Assembly (NCBI GenBank): GCA_958450325.1
Contig: OY288239.1
Coordinates: 40,111,811 to 40,175,810, forward strand
From: Agrostemma githago
Lineage: Eukaryota; Streptophyta; Magnoliopsida; Caryophyllales; Caryophyllaceae
Direction: 5' to 3'
Length of the DNA: 64,000 bases
Positions 24,253 to 35,240 of the stretch are shown one piece after another. Below the pieces are notes generated by a model that saw nothing but the letters and a program-made list of their open reading frames with translations, did no database searches and was not told the DNA's origin. Numbering within the stretch: the first letter of the stretch is position 1; every line of letters starts with the position of its first letter. The translations under genes were made by a program, and so were the position numbers.

Positions 24253-25076
24253 TGTGGACATGACATAGGTCCACCCCGATGCAGCCACGTGTAGGTTTGG
24301 GCGGCAAAATGTTTCCCATGTGAGATAGTTCTCAGGTCGAAATTTAAATCGAAGTTGGAGTCACCACCGAACTTTGTGGGAGTTCGCGCCCATTCGAACC
24401 CACTCTATATTACGGTGGACCGTGCACAAAGTACGGCCCACTTCGATACTAGAGCTTGTGGGGTTCGTCCCTTTGCATTACGATACCGATGTTATCGGGT
24501 ACCGTATATCGAATGACGCTCGTGCGCAAACGGTTTCGGACATCCAGAAACCGAGGTTCTGAGTAAGGGGTGAGGGTACGTGTTGGGAAGCCCACAAAGG
24601 ACACCCAACCCCGCCCGTACATGACGGCCTCTACTAAGATATCGAACGGTTTTAGAATACGCGCGCTAATAATTTGATAAAATGTTATGCAAACAAAGTT
24701 TTACGAGATACAAAAAAATAGAATGGGTTGCTACGTCATTTTAATGCATCTTAATTCATATCAAAGTGATTTAGCATGCAAGGTTCGTTTTAATGCGATA
24801 AGTGCAAACAACGTAAATGAAAACTCAAAAATAGATACAAAATACATAGGCGAAAATACAACCCGAAAATACAATACAATGAGCAAAATAGAATAATCGG
24901 ATCAATCAAAATAGTAACGATAATGTAAATAGGTTAGAATAAATAAAAAAATTCAATGCATGATTTCGAAAAAGTAACCACGTGATGGACTTGACACGTG
25001 ACGACTAAAAGTCGTAAAAGAATTTTGATGAGGCTTATTATATGTAGGAGGCTCACATAGATTTGCCATGAAGGCC

Positions 25077-25180
25077 ACTCGATCGAGTCATAGAAGGGAC
25101 TCGATCGAGTGCCCTTGGTGAGGACCTCCTGCCCCGGTTTTGAGGGGTAACCCGATCGAGTGAGTCAATGCACTCGATCG
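25077..25180. promoter_or_regulatory. Palindrome cluster 1 in 5' LTR A
   Basis: Four CTCGATCGAG-type sites (one with only CCCGATCGAGTG) match the cluster at 245-350 of the other LTR. Here most copies are the perfect palindrome ACTCGATCGAGT. Confidence 0.65.
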
Positions 25181-25944
25181 AGTACCCTCTGTACTAACTG
25201 TTGCTCGTATCGAAAAAGGTGGCAATTTTGATTACACAATTTATACTCAATTCGGTTTTCGATGCTCGCAACATGTATTTTATGATTACGAGACCGGTAT
25301 TGGGAATTTGAAAAAAGGTTTTATGAAATTATTTTTTATTTGATTAGGACGAAAATCGGTTCCCTCCGCGTCACGACACCGTTATTAATCCTCACGGATT
25401 AAGTGGTGTTCGATTCGGCATCAACAGGTTTCGTACTAATCTCGAAAATGACGTCGGACACGCTTAACGACAAATTTCCGTGATCGCATTACGCCCTTGA
25501 GTGTTTAGGACAGCGCGCCTCGAAAGGGTGTCACCTCCAATACTACTCGTAAAGGGATTAGAAGGATCTTAAATGGTTTTTGTTTTTAAGCGTATTCGAC
25601 CCGAACCGTTTTAATACTATATAATTATACACATTATTAATAATGACGATTATACAAAAAAATGTTTGACGAGATTAAAGATGAGATATAAAAAAAATGT
25701 TTATTTTAGGGGTGGTTGATTCGCTTCAAACAACCAAATATTCGGGGTGATGGGATAAGCGACAGGCAACGCGAGTGCGATACTCTTGTGTTCGTGTTTC
25801 CTTATCCCATCATCCTTCATATTCGATACGTAATTGACGAATATTTTAATAGTGTTACGATAAACAAAGTACTAGCGACGAAAATTTAAAATGCAAAATA
25901 AAAAAAAGTTAGTAACGAAGAATTAAAACGTTAATGTACAAAAT

Positions 25945-25947
<3 letters not shown>

Positions 25948-25985
<38 letters not shown>
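25948..25985. repeat. (GA)n microsatellite at left edge of the Mutator-like pair
   Basis: About 19 GA units at the junction between LTR A and inserted DNA. A related GA run follows the middle junction, and a CT run plus a TA run lie at the right edge. Confidence 0.9.
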
Positions 25986-25990
<5 letters not shown>

Positions 25991-27996
25991 AGTTCTTATG
26001 AGTCCCTCATGAGAATTGAGTTCTGCTATAACTTACGTTCAATCAATCCGGCTTAAAATTTTCATTCAATGACGCATATGCAAATCGTAAAACACACAAA
26101 CGGGGAGTATATGCTTTGTAATTTTTACTGGAATCGCCATGGAAGTCATTAGATCCTACTCAATTCTTAGTTTTTACGTTTATAATATGAGAAACTGCGT
26201 ATTGTTAAATGTCTTATTCATCATATGAAATTTGCGCACGCACAATATATTAAATTATTGTAGTTCATATAATGCGTTACTTTAGTGTAGAGCATCTGTT
26301 ACTTTAATGTCTATCATCTGTTACTTTATATGTCGTGTTACTTTAATACACTCAAGTCGTTACTTTAGTGTTTTTCATCTGTTATTGTAGTTGGAGTGTC
26401 ATAAGAATTTAGGAAACTGCCATATTAAAAAAATAATAAAAAAAACGTATTGTTTCCTATAATAATGGGACGTGATTGCCACCAAACTAGGAAACAATGT
26501 CAAAGAGTAATGCCATATAAAAAAAAGAAAAAAAAAGATACTCTATAATTATGGGACGTGATGACTTCAAAATAGGAAACAATATCAAAGAGTAAGATAC
26601 TGCGTCATACTCTCATTTCTGATCATTATATGAATTTTTTGCAATAACCTATATCTGGTGTTATTTTAATGAACATTATCTGTTACTTTAATTCACACTA
26701 TCTGTTACTTTAATGTCTGACCTCTGTTACTTTATACCTGGTGTATAAGCATCCTCTGTTAATTTAATCCAATGTTATTTCAATGCACTTCATTTGTTAC
26801 TTTAATTCTTGTTATTTGTTACGTTATATCCATATTTCAAGTTTTGATAGTTTTTTTTTTGCCCCGTTTATTGGCACTGTTATTATTTTTCATTAGACAC
26901 AAAAGCACATGAAGTGGGTGAGAGTTTCCACCTACATAGGGCGGATCTTCAAAGATATAGATTAGAAGAAGAAGAAGAAGAAGAAGGAAACGTCAGGTAA
27001 ATTATCGTCTGACGATGAAGAAGAATCAGGAGAAGAAGAAGAAGAAGAAGAAGAAGATGAAGAAGAAGAAGAAGATGAGGATGATAAAGAGAAGCACAAT
27101 TCTGAGTAGGATAATATATTGTTAGAGTAACATACATCATTCGTTAGAGTAACATACTGAATAAGTTACAGTAACACATTTTATGAGTTTGATTGATTTT
27201 CCAATATCTAGTCCTAAGAGTAACATCATTTTATAGGAGTAAAATGAATTAGAATAACACACGTTACGCGTTAGAGTAACATACTTAATGAGTTACAGTA
27301 ACATAGTTTTAATGAGTTACAGTAACACAGTTTATGATTATAATTTGATTTCAAATATCCAGTTCTTATAGTTACATGTGTGAAACATTGGAATTATGAT
27401 GGTGTTTTATAATTCTTGTTTTGGAGTATCCTTAATAGAAACATACATTATTCTTTTGGTTGATTGAAAGTCCAGTTTTTGCAAAAGATTATTATGCAGC
27501 GTAATAGATTTTATGAGTTAAAGTAACGGAGTTCATGAATTAGAGTAACACATTGTATGAGTTAGAATAATAATTTTTGCAAGAGAATATTATACAACGT
27601 AACAGATTTTATGAGTTAAAGTAACACAGTTCATGAATTTAAGTAACACGTTATATGAGTTTAAGTAACATAGTTTATGGATTATGGCAATAACATAGTA
27701 ACATACGTACAATGGCAGTAGGGAAATAATGATTTTTTTTGTGAAGATGAAAAAACTTAATTTTGAATAAACTTGTTATGTGAGAGAAATTGGCAGTTAA
27801 AAGATTGATAAGAGAGAGAAGATTTGCATTGAGATAATTAATGAGGAGAGAGAGAAATGATATATTTACCCAAATTTGTTAGTTATTTCCTTAATTGTGA
27901 AAACAAATCTTAACCATTAAACTATCATTAAATCAAGGGTTAAGATGAGAACTCACGGATTCAAATTTGATAAGTGGACTCACCTGATCCCTCTTC
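25986..27996 (+). mobile_element. Mutator-like copy 1 (non-autonomous)
   Basis: The left end is AGTTCTTATGAGTCCCTCATGAGAATTGAGTTC. The right end, read inward, is GGATCAGGTGAGTCCACTTATC...GTGAGTTCTCATC; the two are related. Subterminal arrays are GTTACTTTA at 26270-26830 and AGTAACA at 27120-27700. The middle keeps a short GRIFKDID reading (about 26939-26963) followed by a long acidic run (26962-27107), with no transposase. Confidence 0.5.
26962..27107 (+). pseudogene. Acidic coding remnant (Asp/Glu-rich tail) in copy 1
   Basis: A plus-strand frame reads SSDDEEESG, then runs of E and D, and ends KEKHNSE before a TAG near 27105. A similar acidic run occurs on the minus strand of copy 2 at 28820-28868, next to the FAR1-type remnant. 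It may be a leftover of the element's own gene or simple GAA repeat expansion. Confidence 0.4.
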
Positions 27997-28048
<52 letters not shown>

Positions 28049-28054
28049 TAGAGA
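27997..28054. repeat. Composite (GT)(TA)(GA) microsatellite at centre of the inverted pair
   Basis: GTGTGTGTG, then TA repeats (28008-28029), then GA repeats, form the spacer between the inverted halves. Confidence 0.85.
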
Positions 28055-30434
28055 GGAAGGATCAAGTGAGTCCACTTATCATAATCGAGTCCGTGAGTTC
28101 TCATCTCAACCCTTAAATTAGTGATAATTAATGGTTAAGATTGTTTTGTCAATTAAGGAAATAACTAACTAAATTTTGGTAAATATTTTATTTTTTTCTC
28201 TCTCCTCCTTAATTATCTTAATGCAGATCTTGTGTCTCCCATCAAATTTTTAACTGCATCTTTCTATCACACAACAAGTGCTTCGTTTCATCTTCATTTT
28301 CACAAAAAAAAAAATCATCATTTCGCTACTGTCATGTTACTCTAACTCATACAATGTGTTACTCTAATTCATGAATTGTATTACTTTAACTCATAAAATC
28401 TGTTACTTTACATAATAGTGACTTACAAAAACAGTACGTTGCAAAATATATATTTCTATGAAAGAAACTCCAAAACCAAAAATTATAAAACTCCATTATA
28501 ATTCCAATTTTTCACACCTGTTACTCTAAGAACTTGATATTGGTAATCAAATTATACTCATAAATTGTGTTACTGTAACTCATTATGTATGTTACTCTAA
28601 CGAATGATGTGTGTTATTCTAACGCATAATGTGTGTCATTCTAACTCATTTTACATCAATGAATTGGTACAAGAGTTCTAACTGAATCAACTTCATTACA
28701 TATGTCGTTACTCATAATCTGTGTTACTTTAACACATTAAATATGTTACTCTAACGAATAATGTATGTTACTCTAACGAATAATGTATTTTACTCTAACA
28801 ATATACTATCTTACTTAGAATTCTGCTTCTTCATCCTCCTCGTCCTCTTCTTCATCTTCATCATCGTCAGAAGCTTTGATTTAATCTAACCACCGCGCCA
28901 TCTTTTCGTTGTGTACCTCCTCACATCGAATTCACAAGCCAATGCGTAGATTTTATATAAGTTTACTGACTCATCCACGTCCTTGAAGATCTGCCCTATT
29001 TATGGAGGAAACTCTCACCCACATCCCTACATCATTCATGTGCTTTTGCGTCTACTGAAAATAATAACAGTGCCAATAAACGTGGCGAAAAAGAAACAAT
29101 CAGAACTTGAAATATGGATTAAAGTAACCGATGACAAGAATTAAAGTAACAGATGAAGTGCATTGAAGTAACACTGAGGATGCTTAAACACCATGTATAA
29201 AGTAACAGAGGTCAGACATTAAAGTAACAGATAGTGTGAATTAAAGTAACAGATAATGTTCATTAAAATAACACTAGGTATAGGTTAGTGCAAAAAATTC
29301 ATATAATGATCAGAAATGAGAGTATGACACAATATATTTCTTTGAATGAGGGCGATATTCTTTAATATTGTTTCCTATTTTGAAGTCAATCACGTCCCAT
29401 AATTATAGGAAGCAGTATCTTTCTTTTTTATTTTTTTATTTTTTTATATGGCGGTATTCTAAATCCTTTTTGTAACTCCAATGCATTACAGTAACAAATG
29501 AAAAGAACTAAAGTAACAGATGAAGTGCGTTAAAGTAACACGAGATTCAGTTAACATTATGTGCATTAAAATAACAGGGTTAGCCATTAAAATAACATAT
29601 TGTGTATATTAAAGTAACACAGTATGTGCATTACAATAACTCCATATATTTGTTCGTGCATAAAATTTATATAATGCTTAGACCTTTTTGTGTTACTCTA
29701 ATTAAAATTAGGTGTTACTGTAACTCAGAACGTGTGTTACTTCAACGCCGTGTCTGCTTCAATAGAAAACAAAACAATAGTAAGTATCAGTGAAGCTTAA
29801 GAAAAACCTAAAGAATAAACAAAACAATAACACGAGAGTAATGGACCATTGATATGAATCTATGAATAATCAAATGAATAAAATTCTACATTTTAACAAA
29901 TATAATAAAAATTTGGAATTTATATTAACAAGAGAGCGATGAACCAGATATGAATCTATGATGATTGAAATGACCATGAAAGCAATATCGACATGAAAAT
30001 CGACGAAAAACATGAAAGCAAATTGACGCAAATTAATCAAGATGATGAATAAAAATTGACGCAAAACACGAAAGCAATAACGAAACTCACCATTGTTATA
30101 GTCGATGAATTGATTATCAACAGTTGAAGATATCGCGATCAATGAATTCATAGTAACGGAATTTCGAGCACAAATTTGAATGAATGAACGTGATATTGGA
30201 AGTATTTTTTTTAGGTTTTGATGAACGTGAATGTGAATGAATGAATGAGTGAATGAATGTGATGTTATTGTTTCCTAAAATTATGGGAGTTATTTTAGGA
30301 AGCAGTATCTCCATTTTTTCTTTTTTTTTAATGCAAATATTAGGATGCATCTTGCCCATCCATTCTCATCTCATTCAATGGATGAGATGAGGACTTAGGG
30401 ACTCATATATATATAAGGACTCATAAGAGCCTTA

Positions 30435-30440
<6 letters not shown>
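28055..30440 (-). mobile_element. Mutator-like copy 2 (non-autonomous, inverted)
   Basis: The left end GGAAGGATCAAGTGAGTCCACTTATC mirrors the right end of copy 1, and the right end ACTCATAAGAGCCTTACTCTCTC mirrors the left end of copy 1. Subterminal arrays are GTTACTCTAA at 28330-28800 and AAAGTAACAGA at 29110-29640. It retains the FAR1-type remnant that copy 1 has lost. Small frames such as 29870-30151 minus lack known motifs. Confidence 0.5.
28874..28999 (-). pseudogene. FAR1-type DNA-binding domain remnant
   Basis: Minus-strand reading GQIFKDVDESVNLYKIYAL, then ACEFDVRRYTTKRW, then RGG and a TAG, then IKSKLL. This is the start of a FAR1/FHY3-type (WRKY-GCM1) DNA-binding domain, a fold found at the N-terminus of Mutator-like transposases and in the plant FAR1 transcription factors derived from them. 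The zinc ligands downstream are missing, and an acidic repeat follows. It is far too short to function and is the main evidence for a Mutator origin. Confidence 0.55.
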
Positions 30441-30443
<3 letters not shown>

Positions 30444-30479
<36 letters not shown>

Positions 30480-30480
30480 C

Positions 30481-30511
<31 letters not shown>
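30444..30511. repeat. (TA)n microsatellite at right edge of the Mutator-like pair
   Basis: Nearly continuous TA units with a few C interruptions, ending where LTR A resumes near 30512. Confidence 0.9.
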
Positions 30512-30512
<1 letters not shown>

Positions 30513-30850
30513 GAAATGACGAAAAAGACAGGGAAGAAGGAGAGAAGTCGGAATTTGAATTTACACCCTCAACCTACATGCTTTAGTCTCTCGGAAACTG
30601 GCTCGTCTAGTAGTGGCTTAGGCACGGGAGCGTCGAGATATGTAAGCGAGTTATGGTGTGTATGGTTTGTAGGAATGATTGCTCTTTGGTTTTGTCGGAT
30701 TTCGATCTCGGGATTGTAAGCGTGTATGTGTGTGTAAAATGAAGGGATGTCGAGCTGCTGATGATTGAAGGTTGGAATGTGGCTGAAATGTGAAGGGTTG
30801 AAAATGTTGTGCACATGTGTAAAGTTGTGAAGTGAATGTGTGTGATGGGG

Positions 30851-30990
30851 TATTTATAGAAATACCCCTGGTTTAGGGTCACTCGATCGAGTGGCCCTAG
30901 ATGCACTCGATCGAGTGTCCGGTTTGAGAGTGGTCCAGTTGCATTTGTGAGTGCACTCGATCGAGTGGGCTCAAGCCACTCGATCGAGTG
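30851..30990 (-). promoter_or_regulatory. 5' LTR A promoter: TATAAATA box and palindrome cluster 2
   Basis: On the minus strand TCTATAAATA lies at 30851-30860, with four perfect ACTCGATCGAGT-type palindromes just upstream at 30878-30990. The order and spacing match the 3' LTR at 1387-1530. Confidence 0.65.
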
Positions 30991-31375
30991 GGTCAACTGG
31001 TGGAGGATTTATTGGGAGGAGAGTTGAGATTTTCGTGGTCGACCTGATTTGGTTGACTCAAACAGCTTCTAGAAGCACGCAGCTGGTTTTTGCTTCGGAA
31101 TTTGACTTTGAGCGGGTTTGACTCGGTCGTTAAAAGACGGTTTTATTTTCGGTGTTGGTTTTGGATCAAATTAGTCTTATTTTGTTGGAAACGACCCACT
31201 GGGCCTGAATTTGAGGTTGGTTTTGTGAGATTTATAATCCGCTAAAAGCCCATGCCAAATACTATTGATTCCGAGCTCATATTCGAGCGCATTAAAACAC
31301 GTTTACGTCCGATCATAATCGGGTATTTTATCGGACACTGTTATAGACACTAGTAGCCAAATTCCGGTGTCTACA

Positions 31376-31380
31376 GACAC
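31376..31380. repeat. Presumed target site duplication of element A (GACAC)
   Basis: The five bases directly outside the 5' LTR start. The partner copy would lie left of the window, so this cannot be confirmed here. Confidence 0.4.
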
Positions 31381-31878
31381 ATCAACCCAAATTATTAATT
31401 ATGAAACTTTTTAAATCTCTTCCATGGTAAAAGTTCCTTATTTTCTTTGTGTTCCCCGCTTTTTCTCTCTTTTCCTTACATGAAACCGGTTTCTTACTTT
31501 AGAAAATCGGTTTCATATAAGAAGCTCCTTATTGAGCTTTTTATTGTGTGAAACAACGGGTAAGGAGCTCCTTAAGGTATTAAACTTCTTACTCTACACC
31601 ATTGCTATTGCCATAATACTTGATATAGACCTCCAAATATCATTTGATAAGGAAGAAATTATTTTTAGGTTATATATCACTGTGAATGCTCTAAATGCAG
31701 TATCTGACTGCTGAAGTCTCTTTACTTGGCCTCGTCACCTCCGTACATCTACGTGTTGCAACCCCAATTCAGAAGGCGCCACGTAAATCCCATACTCCAC
31801 GCACAGATTATCCTTACATAATAAAGGAAAGGGGCAACCCCCATCTTAAGTCTTGGTTTCCTCCGTAAAGCAAAAACG
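31381..31878 (+). promoter_or_regulatory. Promoter region of the ERD7-like gene
   Basis: About 500 bp between element A and the start codon. Two ACGT cores are present: TACGTGTT at about 31750-31757 and CCACGTAA at about 31779-31786. These resemble ABA-responsive elements, which would suit a dehydration-induced family. No clear TATA box is seen; an AT-rich TTACATAATAAAGG stretch lies near 31813-31826. Regulation by ABA is inference. Confidence 0.4.
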
Positions 31879-33065
31879 ATGGCAGACGACAACAAAAGCA
31901 ACCAAGTAGAAGTAGAAGAAGTAGAAGTGGAGCAACAAAGAGCGGTGGAGGAGTTACTGGTTAAGGTTCCGTCCACTACGGTACACCTACTCGACAACCG
32001 ACAAAGCGTGGCGCTAGCACACGGCGACCTGGAGATAATACTGGTGCGTCAAAACAACGAGATTTCGGTGGCAGTACTTGCACGCGTAGGAGACCAAATC
32101 CAATGGCCTCTCACCACTGACCAACCAGCTCTGAAGCTGGACGACTCCCACTACTTGTTCACCCTTACCAACAACAACCACACCCTAAACTACGGGGTTA
32201 CTATTCCTAGGAATGGGCAGGGAGAGTTATTAGAGAGATTTGACGAGGTGTTGGAGAAATATAGTGGGTACGAGTACAAGGAGGAGAGTGGGGCCAGTTT
32301 AGGTGGGGGGGATGAGGAGTGGGCGGCAGCGTATTGGACGAGGTTGGCTCCGAACGTGGAGGAGAGCGATGGGGGGATGATAGCGAGGATGATAGCGGCG
32401 GGGTCGGGGATGGTGGTCAATGGGATACTCTGGTGTGGGGATGTCGCAGTAGAGAGGTTGAAATGGGTTGAGGAGATTTTAAGGACATGGAATGTTCAAC
32501 AACAGGAGGATGTGGCAAAAAAAGTAAGTCCCGCGACGATGGAGAGGATTGAAAGGGTGAAGAGCATGACAATCAAGTCGGAACAACTCGCCACGGAGCT
32601 ACTGTCTGGAGTGATCAAGGTATCGCAGAGGATCACAGGGACAGTTGTTAATTCGGGCGCAGGGAAACTGTTTTTCAACATGCTTCCTGGAGAAATCGTG
32701 CTAGCCTCCTTCGATGCCTACAGTAAGTCCCACTAGAAATAAATTAAAATCCCGTTATTTAAATCCTACGAAAATCGAAAGGGACGATTGAATTGAATTG
32801 AATTGCAGATCAAGTATGGGATGCGGTAGAGGCAGCGGGGAAGAATGTGATGACAACGACTTCAGAAGTAACGAGGAAAGTGGTGACAGAGAGATATGGA
32901 GAGGAAGCAGGAAGGGCAACAGATGAAGGAATGGACGCAGTTGGACATGCCATTGCAACTGTTTGGACTCTCTTCAAAATAGCCAAGGCTCTCAATCCCA
33001 AATCAGCCCTCAACCCAACTTCTCTTGCCAAAGCTGCTGTCTTTGATCCCAAAAAACTTTCTTAG
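31879..33065 (+). CDS. ERD7-like: Senescence/dehydration-associated protein (ERD7-like), two exons
   Basis: Exons are 31879-32722 and 32809-33065. The 86-bp intron is GT-AG (AGTAAGT donor, AATTGCAG acceptor), and the frame joins cleanly across it. The product is 366 aa. The N-terminal half is a glutamate-rich start, then a conserved LLDN...LAHGDLEIILVRQ...VAVLARVGDQIQWPL region typical of the family. The senescence domain (spartin-like) spans about residues 165-345: GGMIARMIAAGSG, VNGILWCG, GLY/ALA-rich helices, DAVEAAGKNVM. It ends FDPKKLS. ERD7-family proteins bind membrane lipids and act in cold, drought and senescence responses; that role is known for the family, not shown here. The start ATG has good context (AACGATGGC). 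No stop or frameshift is seen, so this is the one intact host gene in the window. Confidence 0.9.
32723..32808 (+). other. Intron of the ERD7-like gene
   Basis: 86 bp, GTAAGT...TTGCAG, phase 1. Reading through it meets TAG at about 32734, so splicing is required for the full product. Confidence 0.88.
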
Positions 33066-33446
33066 CCAACCAACTCTTTACTTTTTTTGAAGATCGACTC
33101 TCTCTTGTTATTCAACATCTTACATCTCCCTCACTTTCAGTCGATTAACTATGTTGCTGCTAGTTTGCTAGTCCATCATCCACAATATGTTATTTGTGTT
33201 ACGTCTTGTTTCAGTTTTTCAGTTAAGTTATAAGACGTCCGTGCATAATATAATCCTCCCATCCATATTTTATCAAATTATCTTTCAATTTTGCGAATTG
33301 TATCCTGAATCTTTTTTTCTAATTTGAGGTTGAAAATGTTATTTCATCATCAACCAGATTGGGGAAATAAACAAATAAATATAAGGATGTTTAACTCATT
33401 TTCCATTCCCAAATGGTTGAAGCAACAACACTGCTACCCAAGGCAA
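33066..33446 (+). other. 3' flank of the ERD7-like gene
   Basis: 380 bp of T-rich sequence between the stop codon and the Copia LTR at 33447. It should hold the 3' UTR and polyadenylation site. No other gene is seen. Confidence 0.6.
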
Positions 33447-33629
33447 TGGAATATGAGTGATAATCTAGGATGATTATATTAATAAAATAACCTCGTATAA
33501 ATAGTCGAGTAGATTACAAGGTAAGATGAATCTATGCTAGCCACAAATTACAAGGAGAATGAAGAGTTAAGCTAACTAATGACGGTAGTTCAAAGAGACG
33601 ATATACTAATTATATTATTTATTAAGACA
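33447..33629 (-). repeat. 3' LTR of the decayed Copia (about 183 bp)
   Basis: On the minus strand it starts TGTCTTAATAAATAATA at 33629, preceded by a CTGTGGGG purine tract, and ends ...ATTCCA near 33447. Its length fits short-LTR Copia groups. The low boundary is approximate. Confidence 0.55.
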
Positions 33630-34575
33630 CCCCACAGTCGGAATTGTTGGAGAGTGGACGTTCAGGTTGGATCGAAAACGGGTGAACAGGTAGTGGGCAG
33701 GCCTTTGGTAAAAATATCTGCATACTGGTAGTCGGCCGGAATGTGCAAAACACGAACTAATCCGAGACAAACCTTCTTGCGAACGAAGTGAATGTCAATT
33801 TCAATATGTTTGGTTCGTTGATGTTGGACCGGGTTTCCGGAAAGGTAGACGGTAGAGACGTTATCACAATAGATAATGATGGCATGCCGGATCAGAACAT
33901 GGAGATCGAGGAGGAGATTGCGTAGCCAACTCGTCCTGGACACGACATTAACAATGCCTCGGTATTCAGCCTCAGCACTGGATCGAGAGACGGTAGGTTG
34001 TCATTTAGAGGACCAAGAAAACAAGTTATCTCCGAGGAAAGCACAATAGCCGGAAGTGGAACGGTGGAGGTCAGTGCAGTCGGCCCAATCAGCATCAGAA
34101 TAGGTAGTGAGCTTGGTGGAAGCGGACTTGACAATGCTAAACCCGTGATCGAGAGTGTCACATAAAAGAGAATGCGCTTGAGGAACTGAAAATTAGGCTC
34201 TCGAGGGGCATGCATGAATAGGAAGTTGTTGGACAATATACGAGATGTCGGGACAGGTAATGGTCAAATACTGGAGCGCCCCAGCCAAGCTTCGGTAAAG
34301 AGTAGAATCAGTAAGAAGGACGATGGCAGTGGCGCTAAGCTTGGAGCCGGCCTCAACAGGGGTAGCAACAGAGTTGCAAGTTGACATATCGGCCCGAGCA
34401 AAGATGTCTCAGGCGTAAGATTCCTGCGAGAGAAAAAGACTGGTGGATCGACGGGTGACACTAATGCCAAGGAAGTGGTGGAGAGAATCAAGGTCGAACA
34501 AAGCAAATTCCTGCGAGAGAGTAGTGATAATACGTCGTAGCAAGCTAGTGCTAGACGCGGTTCACATAATGTCAT
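33630..34575 (-). pseudogene. RNase H and RT C-terminal part of the decayed Copia
   Basis: Minus-strand pieces in different frames: RNase H end with IYCDNVSTVYLSGNPV and HIEIDIHFVR (33662-33943); SSAEAEYRG-like decay around 33970; FLKRILFYV and DWADC-like remnants (33892-34236); TPVEAG and PDISYIVQQ (34193-34387); and a FALFDLD/HHFLGI remnant (34264-34575). Frameshifts lie near 33930, 34210 and 34380. This is clear Copia homology with no function. Confidence 0.75.
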
Positions 34576-35240
34576 CTACATAAAGTAATAAATAAGCGAA
34601 GTCATGCCCGTGAAGGAGGATAAATAGTGATTGGTCACAGTCACTACTCTTAAAGCCTCGGGAGAGAATAAAATTTGCAAAGCGTTGGTACCACGCTCGG
34701 GGGGCTTGTTTGAGGCCATAGAGGGACTTACAAAGATGACAAACGTGACCATGAACCGAGGGAACAACAAATCCCGGAGACTAATGCATAAACACGGTTT
34801 CGACAAGGTTGCCATGTAAGAAAGCATTCTTAACAACCAACAGAAGTATGGGCCAAGCCCGATTAGCAGCGAGACTGAGGATGGTGCGAATGGTGGTTGG
34901 TTTGATAACCAAACTAAAAGTCTCTTCACAGGCAATGCCGACTTGTTGACTCTTACCATTAACCACAAGGCCAGGCAAGCCTTGTACCGAGCAAGGGAGT
35001 CGTCCGAATTAATTAATTTGTGGCGATTCAACCACATACATCGAATGATGGGGGAATCCGTGGGCCGAGGGACCAAGTCCCACGTTCCATTTTTAATCAA
35101 AGCACGATATTCGTCATTCATGGCAGTGTTCTAGTTTGGGCAACGGAGGGCAAGGTGAGGTGATTTTGGGAGGGGGCAGAGGAGAGAGGTGAGGTGGCGG
35201 AAGTGGTAAAAACACGGGGTTTAAATATGTCGTGCATAGT
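34576..35240 (-). pseudogene. RT of the decayed Copia
   Basis: Minus strand: the RT start MNDEYRALIKNGTWDLVPRP, then R-CMWLNRHK, then a frameshift in the ARLVVNGKSQQVGIACEETFSLV segment (other frame, 34781-34978), then KNAFLHGNL. The last part of the frame at 34576-35121 leads to an LIYYFM reading where the YVDD motif has decayed. Confidence 0.75.

Larger units (their letters stand above)
25948..30512. mobile_element. Inverted pair of Mutator-like elements (imperfect 2-kb palindrome)
   Basis: 4.5 kb absent from the other LTR copy. The left half (about 25986-27996) and right half (about 28055-30440) are inverted versions of each other. For example, 26520-26660 pairs with 29310-29440 (GGGACGTGAT / ATCACGTCCC region), and 26640-26880 pairs with 29060-29290. 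Each half has similar ends: CTTATGAGTCC outside, GGATCA(A/G)GTGAGTCCACTTATC inside. Each half has arrays of GTTACTTTAA motifs pointing inward. A FAR1-type domain remnant in the right half (28874-28999) points to the Mutator superfamily. I could not define a target duplication because simple repeats cover the edges. A foldback element is an alternative description. Confidence 0.6.
24253..31375 (-). repeat. 5' LTR of element A, split by a Mutator-like insertion
   Basis: LTR of about 2.6 kb enlarged to 7.1 kb by the insertion at about 25948-30512. On the minus strand it starts TGTAGACACCGG at 31375 and ends TGTCCACA at 24253. Blocks match the 3' LTR at 1-1904 on both sides of the insertion. The part at 24480-24640 also matches 36880-36990 in the LTR of element B (GGTTTCGGACATCC...GCGGCCTCTACTAA), so A and B are related families. 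Short open frames such as 24374-24562 are not genes. Confidence 0.85.
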
